A stretch of DNA of 64,000 bases, from contig NZ_CP032487.1 in assembly GCF_004124235.1 (NCBI RefSeq), positions 496,001-560,000 on the forward strand, read 5' to 3'. Each line of letters begins with the position of its first letter. Positions within the stretch are counted from its first letter, which is position 1. A program made the position numbers and the translations under genes. This DNA is from Yersinia hibernica (lineage in GTDB: Bacteria > Pseudomonadota > Gammaproteobacteria > Enterobacterales > Enterobacteriaceae). The notes under the pieces are model-generated. The model worked only from the letters and a program-made list of their open reading frames with translations. It was not told where the DNA came from and did no database searches. Shown piece by piece: positions 29,111 to 37,728 of this stretch.

Positions 29111-30427
29111 TTACTTCGCTTTTGCTGCAAATTCAAAACGCGGTGAAACTAAGCCGTACAGTGTCCAACCGAGGAAGGTCACAATTGCGCCCCACGTCAT
29201 GGCTTCCTGACCGGAACTGTAAAGGGCATAGAAGCTGTACATCGCGCCGATAAAGGCGATGATATTCGCTTTACGCGCTTTGGCTGGCGCAACATTGGCG
29301 GTTTTCTGAATTATGACCAAGGCTGCCATCGACAGAATATAAGGGATGATATTGGTGACAACCGCCAAATTGACCAGCACGTTGAATTGTTTATTCAGTG
29401 ATGGGCTAATGGTCATCAGCGACAACACACTCTGGATGATAACAATGGTCAGCATCCCTTTGATTGGTGCATCAGCTTTACTGACTTTAGAGAAGATTTT
29501 CGGGAAGAAACCTTCATCGGCAGAGGATTTGAACACCTGGGCGATGGTGAACTGCCAGCCCAGCAATGAACCCACGCAAGACATAATCATCAATGCCATG
29601 ATGATTTTACCCACCGCTGGGGTGAACATATAGGCGAATGCTAAGCCAAACGGTGCAGTCGAGTTGGCCAAATCCATATTAGGCACAATACCGGCGATGA
29701 CGTTAGTCGAAATAATATAAATAACCGCTGCACCTAAAGTCCCACCCAATACGGCGATCGGAACGTTACGTTCAGGGTTTTCGACGGCGTCGGTGTTCGC
29801 GCAAGCAGATTCCAAACCAAGGAAAGCCCATAATGTCATTGAGATGGAAGAACCGATAGCTTCAAAGGTCGGTACGCCATGTGGATTCCATGCCGCGACG
29901 TAAGCTGAGCCGCTAAACCAGAACCAGCCAATAATTGAAATACCCACCACCGGGATAATCACCCCCCAGATAGTTACGCTACTGATCTGCCCGGTAATCC
30001 GCGCGCCGCCGAAGTTAGCCACAGTGGCTAACCACAGCACGCCAATAGTGGCGAGGCAGATACCTAATGGGGTTAGTGTGGCACCCAATAATTCCGTCCC
30101 GTAGCCCACCGCCGAGATAGCAATGGCAATGTTGGCAATCAACAGGGATGCCCCATAGGTATAGTTGGCCATAAAGTTGCCGGATTTACCGAAAGCGTAT
30201 TCGGCATAACCGCCCATCCCGCCAGATTTACGGCTAAACATCCCGCATTGAGCAAAAGCATAAGCCAGCGCCATGGAGCCGACGGCGGTGACTAACCATG
30301 AAACGATAGAAATCGTCCCAACTTCGGCGAGTTTGGTTGGCAGCATAATTATGCCTGACCCCATCATATTGACGGCCGTCAGAATTGTTAGCTGTACTAC
30401 TCCCATCTTATTATTTGATTTACTCAT
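29111..30427 (-). CDS. potE: Putrescine-ornithine antiporter PotE
   Basis: APC-family transporter of about twelve membrane segments and 438 residues. It exchanges internal putrescine for external ornithine, which removes protons together with SpeF in acid. The N-terminal MGVVQLTILTAVNMMGSGII, with the family GSGI motif in helix 1, and the FLGLESACANTDAVENPERN stretch match PotE. It follows speF by 165 bases on the same strand, the standard speF-potE operon. Confidence 0.95.
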   Translation of the reverse strand: MSKSNNKMGVVQLTILTAVNMMGSGIIMLPTKLAEVGTISIVSWLVTAVGSMALAYAFAQCGMFSRKSGGMGGYAEYAFGKSGNFMANYTYGASLLIANIAIAISAVGYGTELLGATLTPLGICLATIGVLWLATVANFGGARITGQISSVTIWGVIIPVVGISIIGWFWFSGSAYVAAWNPHGVPTFEAIGSSISMTLWAFLGLESACANTDAVENPERNVPIAVLGGTLGAAVIYIISTNVIAGIVPNMDLANSTAPFGLAFAYMFTPAVGKIIMALMIMSCVGSLLGWQFTIAQVFKSSADEGFFPKIFSKVSKADAPIKGMLTIVIIQSVLSLMTISPSLNKQFNVLVNLAVVTNIIPYILSMAALVIIQKTANVAPAKARKANIIAFIGAMYSFYALYSSGQEAMTWGAIVTFLGWTLYGLVSPRFEFAAKAK

Positions 30428-30592
30428 TTTTATTATCTCTTTTTAAATTTCAGAGACTGCGGGAATAATTAATCCCCGCAGGTTTGAGCGAATGTTGGTG
30501 TTGTATCAATCCATTTCATATCTGAGGTTACAGCACTATTATTTACCTTGCTGCAACACCAAATAAGTTGTGGAATAAACTCTTTTTCTTCA

Positions 30593-32752
30593 TTATTTCA
30601 TCATATAGCCGTATGCGCGGTTCCATCCGTCTTCATCGACTTGTAAATAAACACCTTGTAATTCCGGTGCAAAACCTGGCAATAAATTGATACTTTCTTC
30701 AAGTGCCAGGAAATAACGCTGAGCTGCGCCACCCCATACTTCGCCAGGGACAACACATAATACTCCTGGTGGGTAAGGAAGTGCGCCCTCCGCAGCAATT
30801 CGACCTTCTGCTTTACACAATGGAACTAATTCAGCATGCCCACGGACGAATTCAATATTGGCATCTTGCGGATTCATCATGACTTTAGGGAAATACTGTT
30901 TACGGAACATTTCTTTTTGCAGCTGTTTCACATCGTAGCTGACATAAAGGTCATGCATTTCCTGACATAATTTACCGATGGTATAATCTTTATAGCGGGT
31001 TTCATTATTACGATAAACAGTCGGTAAGACTTCACATAACAGAGCGTCTTCTTCAATAAAACGTTCAAAACGAGCAATTTGTGCAACCAGGTGTTGCATT
31101 TTTGCTAAGTCTTCTGCTGGTGTTAATAAGAACAGAATTGAGTTAAGGTCACATTTTTCTGGCACAATACCATTTTCGCGCAGGAAATTAGCCAGAATAG
31201 TTGCTGGAATACCCGATGCTGTATATTCACCGGTATTAGTATCAATACCTGGTGTAGTTAATAATAATTTGCATGGGTCAACAAAGTATTGTGACTCTTC
31301 ATAACCCTCAAATGCATGCCATTTTTCGCCGGGAATAAAATTAAAGAAGCGTAAATCTTGTGCCATGGCATCGGTGTCATATTCCTGCCAAGGTTTACCA
31401 TTAACTTCTACCGGGACAAAAGGTTTAATCATGCTACAGGTATTTAACAGCATTTTACGCGCTTCAATACCGGTCTTAACACAATCGAGCCACATACGCT
31501 GGCCACTTTTGCCTTCATGCATTTTCGCATTGACATCTAATGCCGCGAATAATGGATAGAATGGGCTAGTAGATGCGTGCAACATAAAGGCATTATTAAA
31601 ACGCTTATGATTGCAGTAACGATCTTGGCCTTTAATATGTTTATCTTTCTTATGTATTTGTGAAGTTTGCGAGAAACCCGCTTGTTGTTTATGTACTGAC
31701 TGAGTGACGATAATACCTGGATCGTTCTCATTCAGTTCAAGTAATAATGGTGAGCAATCTTTCATCATTGGAATAAACTGTTCGTAACCCACCCATGCAG
31801 AGTCGAACAGAATATAGTCACAAAGATGACCAATTTTATCTACTACCTGACGAGCATTATAAATGGTGCCGTCATAAGTCCCTAATTGGATAATCGCCAG
31901 ACGGAATGGGCGAGCTTCATTCGCACGTTCAGGTGCTACGCTACGTATTTGTTCACGCAGGTATTTTTCTTCAAAACAATGAGCATCGATACCGCCGATG
32001 AAGCCAAATGGGTTACGGGCAGTTTCCAGATATACTGGTGTAGCTCCTGCTTGAATTAGAGCGCCATGGTGGTTGGACTTATGGTTATTACGGTCAAACA
32101 GCACCAGGTCACCACGAGCTAATAGGGCATTAGTTGCTACTTTATTAGAAGCCGATGTCCCGTTCAGTACGAAATAGGTTTTATCGGCATTAAATACTTT
32201 TGCGGCATGTTTTTGAGCATCACAAGGTGCGCCCTCATGAATCAGCAAGTCACCTAATTTGACATCAGCATTACACATGTCAGAGCGGAAAATAGTTTCG
32301 CCGTAGAAGTCAAAAAATTGACGGCCAGCGGGATGTTTGCGGAAGAATTGACCACCTTGGTGCCCTGGACAAGCAAAGGTAGAATTTCCCATTTCGACAT
32401 ATTTTTTTAATGTGTTGAAAAAGGGTGGTAGCAACTCTTTTTCATATTTATCAGCGGCTGATTCTAGTTGTTTACCGTAAAAATCAGTATTATCGCCGCA
32501 CAGTTCAAATACCCCATTTAAAGACGGTAATACATCGCTATTCAGTTCCTCTTCACAACAAACTGCCGCAAAAATAGGAATCTCTAGACCTAAGGAATGA
32601 ATGCTTTCAATGACACCATTATTAATGTCTTGAACAGAAAGCACCACGGCAGCAACATCAGTAAAGTCTGTGTGTAAAACATCTACTACTTCACGCTGTG
32701 ATTCGAAACAGGTTATGGCTGACGTACTCGCCGCGATATTTAATTTTTTCAT
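30593..32752 (-). CDS. speF: Inducible ornithine decarboxylase SpeF
   Basis: PLP-dependent decarboxylase (fold I, prokaryotic Orn/Lys/Arg decarboxylase family) that turns ornithine into putrescine and consumes a proton. 719 residues with an N-terminal wing domain (1 to about 110), a PLP domain with the lysine in SVHKQQAGFSQTSQIHKK, and a C-terminal domain. ALPYPPGVLCVVPGE near the end is typical. It lacks the short extra tail of the E. coli enzyme. It is preceded by a long leader with the sensor peptide gene speFL. Confidence 0.97.
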   Translation of the reverse strand: MKKLNIAASTSAITCFESQREVVDVLHTDFTDVAAVVLSVQDINNGVIESIHSLGLEIPIFAAVCCEEELNSDVLPSLNGVFELCGDNTDFYGKQLESAADKYEKELLPPFFNTLKKYVEMGNSTFACPGHQGGQFFRKHPAGRQFFDFYGETIFRSDMCNADVKLGDLLIHEGAPCDAQKHAAKVFNADKTYFVLNGTSASNKVATNALLARGDLVLFDRNNHKSNHHGALIQAGATPVYLETARNPFGFIGGIDAHCFEEKYLREQIRSVAPERANEARPFRLAIIQLGTYDGTIYNARQVVDKIGHLCDYILFDSAWVGYEQFIPMMKDCSPLLLELNENDPGIIVTQSVHKQQAGFSQTSQIHKKDKHIKGQDRYCNHKRFNNAFMLHASTSPFYPLFAALDVNAKMHEGKSGQRMWLDCVKTGIEARKMLLNTCSMIKPFVPVEVNGKPWQEYDTDAMAQDLRFFNFIPGEKWHAFEGYEESQYFVDPCKLLLTTPGIDTNTGEYTASGIPATILANFLRENGIVPEKCDLNSILFLLTPAEDLAKMQHLVAQIARFERFIEEDALLCEVLPTVYRNNETRYKDYTIGKLCQEMHDLYVSYDVKQLQKEMFRKQYFPKVMMNPQDANIEFVRGHAELVPLCKAEGRIAAEGALPYPPGVLCVVPGEVWGGAAQRYFLALEESINLLPGFAPELQGVYLQVDEDGWNRAYGYMMK

Positions 32753-33220
32753 TTATTTTTTCTCTCTTATTTTATTTAGGGTATATGAACCCATCCAACA
32801 TTTTTGCAATTTGGATTTAGTCTTTTAATAAATTTTGTGTACAGCAGTCCGTATCAATGAATTAAAATTCATTAATAAAAAGTCTGCTTTTCTGCGTAAC
32901 ACTTTGCCGTTATGTAAAACAATAACTAAATTTCAGGCGAAGTGATCCTCATGTCATTAAGCATTGATGACAGAGGTGACATTATTTTTACGGGATAGCT
33001 ATGTTTCTGCTGAAAGACTTTAAACACCAGGCCAATAGAGCGTGAGTTATAATTTTCAACAATCTATTAGGCGTAAAAATATTACCGAGTGTTAGTCTGT
33101 TCGGAGAAAGCAGATAATAGTTAACATAACGCAAAGGTAGCAAACACTTTTCGTATCTGTTAAATATTGAGCATAGACAATGACTATCCAATAAAAACGG
33201 ATGTCATCGCAGGAAGGATA
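32753..33220 (-). promoter_or_regulatory. speF-potE mRNA leader
   Basis: 468 AT-rich bases between speFL and speF without a convincing gene. In E. coli and Salmonella, ornithine stalls the ribosome at the end of speFL; this blocks Rho-dependent termination in the leader and so induces speF. By analogy the termination region should be here. A 67-codon open frame at 32988-33191 starts at TTG, lacks any resemblance I recognise, and is not called. Confidence 0.6.
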
Positions 33221-33325
33221 TTATCTATAATGAAAATAGGAAAAGTTAAAATAACTACGATGTGCCGGCATCATTAAATGCGTTGTCCGCCTTATATGCG
33301 CCATTTTCTTGTTGTTATTTTCCAT
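33221..33325 (-). CDS. speFL: SpeFL, ornithine-sensing leader peptide of speF-potE
   Basis: 34-codon gene read from the bases: ATG at 33325, TAA at 33221-33223. It begins MENNNKKMAHIRRTTHLM and continues PAHRSYFNFSYFHYR. E. coli SpeFL has the same length and the same MENN, HIRRTTH and AHR landmarks, followed by an F/N/H-rich end. In E. coli this nascent peptide binds free ornithine in the ribosome tunnel and switches on speF. The C-terminal residues differ (SYFHYR against FHFFNAR), which could alter sensing. Same strand as speF, 468 bases upstream. Confidence 0.88.
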   Translation of the reverse strand: MENNNKKMAHIRRTTHLMMPAHRSYFNFSYFHYR

Positions 33326-33879
33326 TTGCGTAAGGTCTCTGTTTTTTTTAAACAAATTTCTGGTTTTAAATAAGGTTTTCGTTTTAAACAGAATTTTCGA
33401 AAATCGAACTGATGGCGGCTATTTTAGTCATAACACTTATTCATTCTGTGACTCACGTCATGTTTTTATCTGATTTTTAAATGCCTTTTGACTAAAATGT
33501 GAATAAAAAAACGATTATATTCATTTTAAGCGGTATTTATTCAAAACTGTATTGGGTGTTATGCAAAACAGTGGCGTTATATTTAACATGGCGGATACAT
33601 TGGTCGAGCTATTATTATGGAATATAAGCAATGAGAGCGGGTTATTAATAAAATTTGTATTTTATTTGTTAATCCAAAATTATTTGTTACATCCTGGTTT
33701 ATACGCGAATTTTGCATATAAATTCAGATTGGTCATATGCGGTAAATGTTAGCTAAATCACGTTATTAGCCACTTTATCGCTAGAGGCCCTATTATCAGA
33801 GAGGATATGCTGTGAATGGCTCGGCTGAAAGAGATAAGTGTGGGGAAAGAGGGGCAATCCTGCCCCAGGCTAAATAAGT
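33326..33879 (-). promoter_or_regulatory. speF upstream control region and spacer to lyase cluster
   Basis: 554 AT-rich bases between speFL and the heparinase-like gene. The speF promoter must lie near speFL on the minus strand; I did not assign -35/-10 boxes. A plus-strand frame of 66 codons (33552-33752) has no recognised similarity and no good ribosome site, so it is not called. Confidence 0.4.
33845..33868 (-). terminator. Terminator of the minus-strand lyase genes
   Basis: Stem GGGGCA / TGCCCC at 33851-33866. On the minus strand it is followed by TCTTTCC, a T-rich tail, 12 bases past the stop codon of the heparinase-like gene. Confidence 0.6.
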
Positions 33880-35904
33880 TTAACTGAATAGCGGTAGGCT
33901 ACTGTCGGTAAAGGGGATTTTTACCTGTATTACCTGCTGCTGACGAGTCAATTTGATAGATAATATCTCGCCGTCATTGTCTATCTGCACCTGTGATAGC
34001 GGGGCGTGATGATTCATATCAAATACACAGGTCACCAGCGATTCGGCTTGCCGATGACGTAAAATCAGATAACTGATATCACGTACCGATGGGTTTGCCG
34101 GTGCTAACCCTTGGTATAGCGCGGCATCAGCTGCTAGCCAGAGTGACAGTGGGTGTGTAGCGGTTTGATAATGACACTGAATGACACCGGTCAGTGGTTG
34201 AGCGGTAACTTGATGTAAATATTGCATCGGCCCACTTTCGCTGAAAGTTGCACTTTCTCCCATTGGTGGCACTGCCACCCCATCGATATGTAGTGTCCAG
34301 TTCCACTCCTGTTGATGTGGATTGACGATATTGCTGAGATCAATAATGGCGTCTTCCAGCCACAAAATACGGCGGCGGAATTTTACATCTCGGTAAGCAT
34401 CGCTATCCCACTGGACCCGGGTATGGCTATCCAATTCTGGGGCTTTTTTACCCCAATCGACTTCTGTATCCAACCAACTAAAGTTTGCCGATTGATGCCA
34501 GTTATGAATAACCGGCACGGCGGGTGGCTGATTTGCTTGGTTAATATTGAGTGTATTGTGAGTCGCACTGTTTTTGTAGTAGCCATAATGCAGTTGAGCA
34601 CCATAGCCGGTGGTGCCTAAATCCGGCAGGATCTCTTGCCCTTGTTCAAACAGAATTAAATTCAGCCGATCATAATGATCATGTTCACCGCCATAAGGGC
34701 TGTGTTTTACCAACAAAGCACGATCAAACTGCGGTTGACGTAAAATGGTCAATCCACAGTCTGGTGCATGCAGCGTATCTGTTGGAATAACATCAATTAT
34801 TTGCGGTGGTAACTCTTCAACGCCATACAGCAGCGCATCTAAATTTAGGCGGGGTTTCTGGCGATAAATATGGTGCAGGGCCGCAGCATATTCATCATTA
34901 CCATAGGTTTTAAAAGCAAATTCATATACATGAGCATGATTGAGCTGCTCTTGGCCCGCAGTGCAATCATTAATGCGCGGGAATGTGCCATCGGGCATCA
35001 GCAGTTTTAAGGGGAAACTGAGCATATCCCGGTAATAAGGCAGCGCCAGCAAACTATAGCGGCTACCGGCGGCCAGTTTTTCAAATGACCAGAAACCTTG
35101 CAGCGCATAAAAGTGATAATGCACCGAGCCTTCAAACCATAATCCCTCATTGAACAGCCCGTGTTCTAGTTGATAACGCAGGCCATACTCGGCATTCACC
35201 GCAAACTCGACATAATGCTCATCTTCAAGGATCAAGCCGATGACCGCGATAGCGCTGCTGATTTTCACTTCATGGTTGTGCAATTGGCGGCTCCGGTGCT
35301 GCATCAGGAAATCAGCCCCTTCGCGCAATAAGCGCCCGGCGATACAGTCGCGTTGCTCCTGACTGAGTGCATCGGCAATAAAATCATAACCCAATGCGAA
35401 ATCGAGCAGACAATTTGCCTCACACAGTGTCTGCGCATTGGCCTTGCCCGGCCCGTTGTAGGGAATGCCGCCGTGGATTTCATAGTCAGGATAATAGCGG
35501 GCATAATTGATGAGAATATCCCGCACCTTTTCGAAGTAGCGTATCTCCCCCGTCAGTTGCCACAATAAACCGAGTTGATTACAGGCCTTGGCATTTAAGC
35601 CGTTAAGTGCCCGCCACCAAGCACCATCATAGGGTTCCCCACTAAATGAATGAGAGTCTATCGGGCAACGGTGCTGAGTCGGTGAGTTGCGGCTCCATTC
35701 CAACTTCACACCGTGATCAGGGCAATAATAATAATGGTTCCAAGTGGCAACACCGGTGGTAGGGACTAGGGTATCTGAGTCTAAAATCACCTGATTATGT
35801 GCAATCAGCGTGGCAATAATCTGCGGCTGCTGCACTGGATTTCCCTGAGGTTGCATCACGCGCTGGCGAATTTTAGCCATCTGCCGATCCGTAAACTGCT
35901 TCAT
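33880..35904 (-). CDS. Heparinase II/III-family polysaccharide lyase (cytoplasmic)
   Basis: 674 residues with an N-terminal alpha/alpha-toroid and a C-terminal beta-sandwich (PF07940 type), related to the PL12, PL15, PL17 and PL21 lyases that cleave uronate glycosides by beta-elimination. Likely active-site elements: LHNHEVK at 208-214, EGSVHYHFY at 258-266, GGEHDHYDRLN at 405-415 and NSATHNTL near 445-452. No signal peptide is present, so it probably acts in the cytoplasm on imported oligouronides. It lies 23 bases after the exported lyase gene in the same operon. The exact polysaccharide and whether it acts exo or endo are unknown. Confidence 0.85.
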   Translation of the reverse strand: MKQFTDRQMAKIRQRVMQPQGNPVQQPQIIATLIAHNQVILDSDTLVPTTGVATWNHYYYCPDHGVKLEWSRNSPTQHRCPIDSHSFSGEPYDGAWWRALNGLNAKACNQLGLLWQLTGEIRYFEKVRDILINYARYYPDYEIHGGIPYNGPGKANAQTLCEANCLLDFALGYDFIADALSQEQRDCIAGRLLREGADFLMQHRSRQLHNHEVKISSAIAVIGLILEDEHYVEFAVNAEYGLRYQLEHGLFNEGLWFEGSVHYHFYALQGFWSFEKLAAGSRYSLLALPYYRDMLSFPLKLLMPDGTFPRINDCTAGQEQLNHAHVYEFAFKTYGNDEYAAALHHIYRQKPRLNLDALLYGVEELPPQIIDVIPTDTLHAPDCGLTILRQPQFDRALLVKHSPYGGEHDHYDRLNLILFEQGQEILPDLGTTGYGAQLHYGYYKNSATHNTLNINQANQPPAVPVIHNWHQSANFSWLDTEVDWGKKAPELDSHTRVQWDSDAYRDVKFRRRILWLEDAIIDLSNIVNPHQQEWNWTLHIDGVAVPPMGESATFSESGPMQYLHQVTAQPLTGVIQCHYQTATHPLSLWLAADAALYQGLAPANPSVRDISYLILRHRQAESLVTCVFDMNHHAPLSQVQIDNDGEILSIKLTRQQQVIQVKIPFTDSSLPLFS

Positions 35905-35927
35905 ATCTGGTATGTCCTCGACGATGC

Positions 35928-37160
35928 TTATTTTTTGGTGTTCAGGGGCTGTGTTACTGGGTAGAGCAGGATTTCAATGGCATCCGGATATTTGGCTATC
36001 AGATATTGCGCTTTTTGTTGGAAATCAAGCTCAGCCGGGTAGGCACGGGCGGCTGTTATCATATTGACCAGTGCTTTTTTATCTTGAACGCCATCCAGGT
36101 CTTTGTACGGCCAGGCTTGGTCGGTGTTGATAAAGCCCGCCACATATTGATAGCCTTTTTTCAGGCTGTGTTCGTCCAGGCTAAAATTCCAGATATCTTT
36201 ATCGGCCACTTCACCCAGTCGGCCCAGTTTGTTATAGGCTTCCAGATGGAAATTGCTGTAATGCCACGGCCGGGTGCGCTCCAGTTCTGCATTTTGTCGG
36301 CCTTGCATATCAAAATGCGCGGGAATTCGGCGAAGTTGTGTGATTTCGAGCCGTTTTTGCGCCGCGGCTAGTTGGTCGCTGAACAGGGCGAAAGAGGCGG
36401 CTTGCATGTCGAAGTAGGTGCCGTGATTATTGTGCCAATTATCTTCTTCGAAACCATTCTGACTCGTCGTCATCCATCGATAAAAATCTTTGTACCAGAG
36501 CTTGATAGCTTGATAGTCCGCCTCATTGAGTACATTCGCGGGCCTTATCAATTCAACAGCATCAATTACATCGACCAGTGCCCGGCTATCAATCAAGCCA
36601 ATGCCTCGGCCCTCATTGATACCTGGAATTGCTTGCGCATATTGGAGATTCGGATTCATTCGGGTGTTTGGATTCACGAACCAGTTAACCAATTGATCGC
36701 GTGCTTTTTCGGCATACTCGGGCTTACCGGTGAAGCTATAAGCCAATGCCAGATAATAGACATCATCACTGAAGTTGTTCATGCGCTTTTTATCCGTCGC
36801 GTCACTGTTAGCATCAGGATTTGTTTCGCCATCTTTGCGCAAATAAGGCATGCCGTCTTTCTTGCTTGGGTCCGGCCACCAATAAGGCGGGAAGCTGTAA
36901 TAGTCATGTTTATCACCGCTGGCGGCCAGCAAGCTTTTATCCATGACGGAATAGAGGGGCTTTTTCAGGGCAAGATCTGCCTTAGTGATCAGATTTTTAT
37001 AGGATTTTTCATATAGCGGGTTATTTTGTTTAACTTGGTCAATGCTATAGTTTATATCATTCATTTTTAATAATAATGGGTGACTTTCCGCCGCATAAAT
37101 AAAGGGTGAGGATCCTAGAAGAATAGCCATAAATAGGTTTTTTTTACCCAGAATTTTCAT
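35928..37160 (-). CDS. Exported alginate-lyase-family polysaccharide lyase
   Basis: 410 residues with a signal peptide (about 1-24, ending IYAA). The body matches the alginate_lyase family (PF05426), an alpha/alpha-barrel group that includes PL5 and PL38, whose PL38 members act on glucuronan or alginate. Shared signatures: HDYYSFPPYWWPDP at 85-98, AQAIPGINEGRGIGLIDSR around 175-193, WHNNHGT at 242-248 and ELERTRPWHYSNF at 292-304, the last two carrying likely His/Arg/Tyr catalytic residues. First gene of the minus-strand operon; a KdgR-like box lies about 143 bases upstream. A paralogue without signal peptide is at 41908. Confidence 0.85.
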   Translation of the reverse strand: MKILGKKNLFMAILLGSSPFIYAAESHPLLLKMNDINYSIDQVKQNNPLYEKSYKNLITKADLALKKPLYSVMDKSLLAASGDKHDYYSFPPYWWPDPSKKDGMPYLRKDGETNPDANSDATDKKRMNNFSDDVYYLALAYSFTGKPEYAEKARDQLVNWFVNPNTRMNPNLQYAQAIPGINEGRGIGLIDSRALVDVIDAVELIRPANVLNEADYQAIKLWYKDFYRWMTTSQNGFEEDNWHNNHGTYFDMQAASFALFSDQLAAAQKRLEITQLRRIPAHFDMQGRQNAELERTRPWHYSNFHLEAYNKLGRLGEVADKDIWNFSLDEHSLKKGYQYVAGFINTDQAWPYKDLDGVQDKKALVNMITAARAYPAELDFQQKAQYLIAKYPDAIEILLYPVTQPLNTKK

Positions 37161-37302
37161 TATTACTTTCCTTATTTTTTATGTTTTACATGATTAAAAA
37201 TAAAGTGACTTTGGTTAATTTAATTAATTTGTTCATTTTTACTAAATAGAATCCCCACCTAACAAGTACAAGGTTATTAAATATTCCTGATGCTATTTTA
37301 AT

Positions 37303-37323
37303 AAAAAGAACACTGTTCCATTT
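37303..37323. promoter_or_regulatory. KdgR-like operator
   Basis: The 21 bases read AAAAAGAAC, ACTGTTC, CATTT in succession. By hand comparison they match the KdgR consensus half sites (GAAACA / TGTTTC) at 17 of 21 positions. KdgR is the IclR-family repressor of pectin and uronate genes in Yersinia, Dickeya and relatives and is released by 2-keto-3-deoxygluconate, the common product of uronate catabolism. A weaker match (14 of 21) lies at 37586-37606. Confidence 0.45.
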
Positions 37324-37411
37324 CAGGTGGATTTGAATTCTAGGGTAAAGTTTTAGGACTTTTGTGATCTAGATCTATCTTATAAATTATCTGTGAATAA
37401 ATGATTTAAGT

Positions 37412-37427
37412 TGTGATGATGGTCAAA
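37412..37427. promoter_or_regulatory. Candidate CRP site
   Basis: TGTGA-TGATGG-TCAAA against the consensus TGTGA-N6-TCACA: a full left half and three of five bases on the right. It is the best of five TGTGA elements in the divergent region. Catabolite control would suit a secondary carbon source. Confidence 0.4.
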
Positions 37428-37728
37428 TTAAATCTCTATTTTAGACGTTTTTTAGCCAATTTAAATAATTGCATTATTTTTTTAGTTTTTAAAATGAAGA
37501 TTTTATCATCATGTTTTTAATGGATAATTTTATTTTTTATCTATTTATTCTCATTTTTCAAGTGTGATCTTAAGCAGAAAATTCAAAATGGAATTAAGTT
37601 TTGTTTTTTGTGGTGTGGTTTTTTGTTTTCCTCTGGGTTCTAATGTTGACGAGTGTTTTGTGATTTCATTCTGTTATTTAAATTTCTGGGTAAATTCATA
37701 AAAATTAGATTTTAACGAGGACGCCAAG

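Larger units (their letters stand above)
37161..37728. promoter_or_regulatory. Divergent AT-rich control region of the lyase/ABC cluster
   Basis: 568 bases between the exported lyase gene (minus) and the ABC binding-protein gene (plus). Strongly AT-rich with no gene. Five TGTGA elements (37363, 37392, 37412, 37563, 37659) suggest CRP control, and a palindrome at 37303-37323 resembles a KdgR box. Both operons could be switched from here. The region also has the AT bias that attracts H-NS. Confidence 0.6.

Noticed and set aside
32988..33191. 67-codon minus-strand open frame between speFL and speF
   Set aside because: It starts at TTG, has no clear ribosome site, shows no recognised similarity, and sits in a leader expected to be untranslated.
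33552..33752. 66-codon plus-strand open frame in the AT-rich gap before the lyase cluster
   Set aside because: Composition follows the AT-rich background, no ribosome site or known similarity is seen, and it is isolated on the opposite strand to its neighbours.
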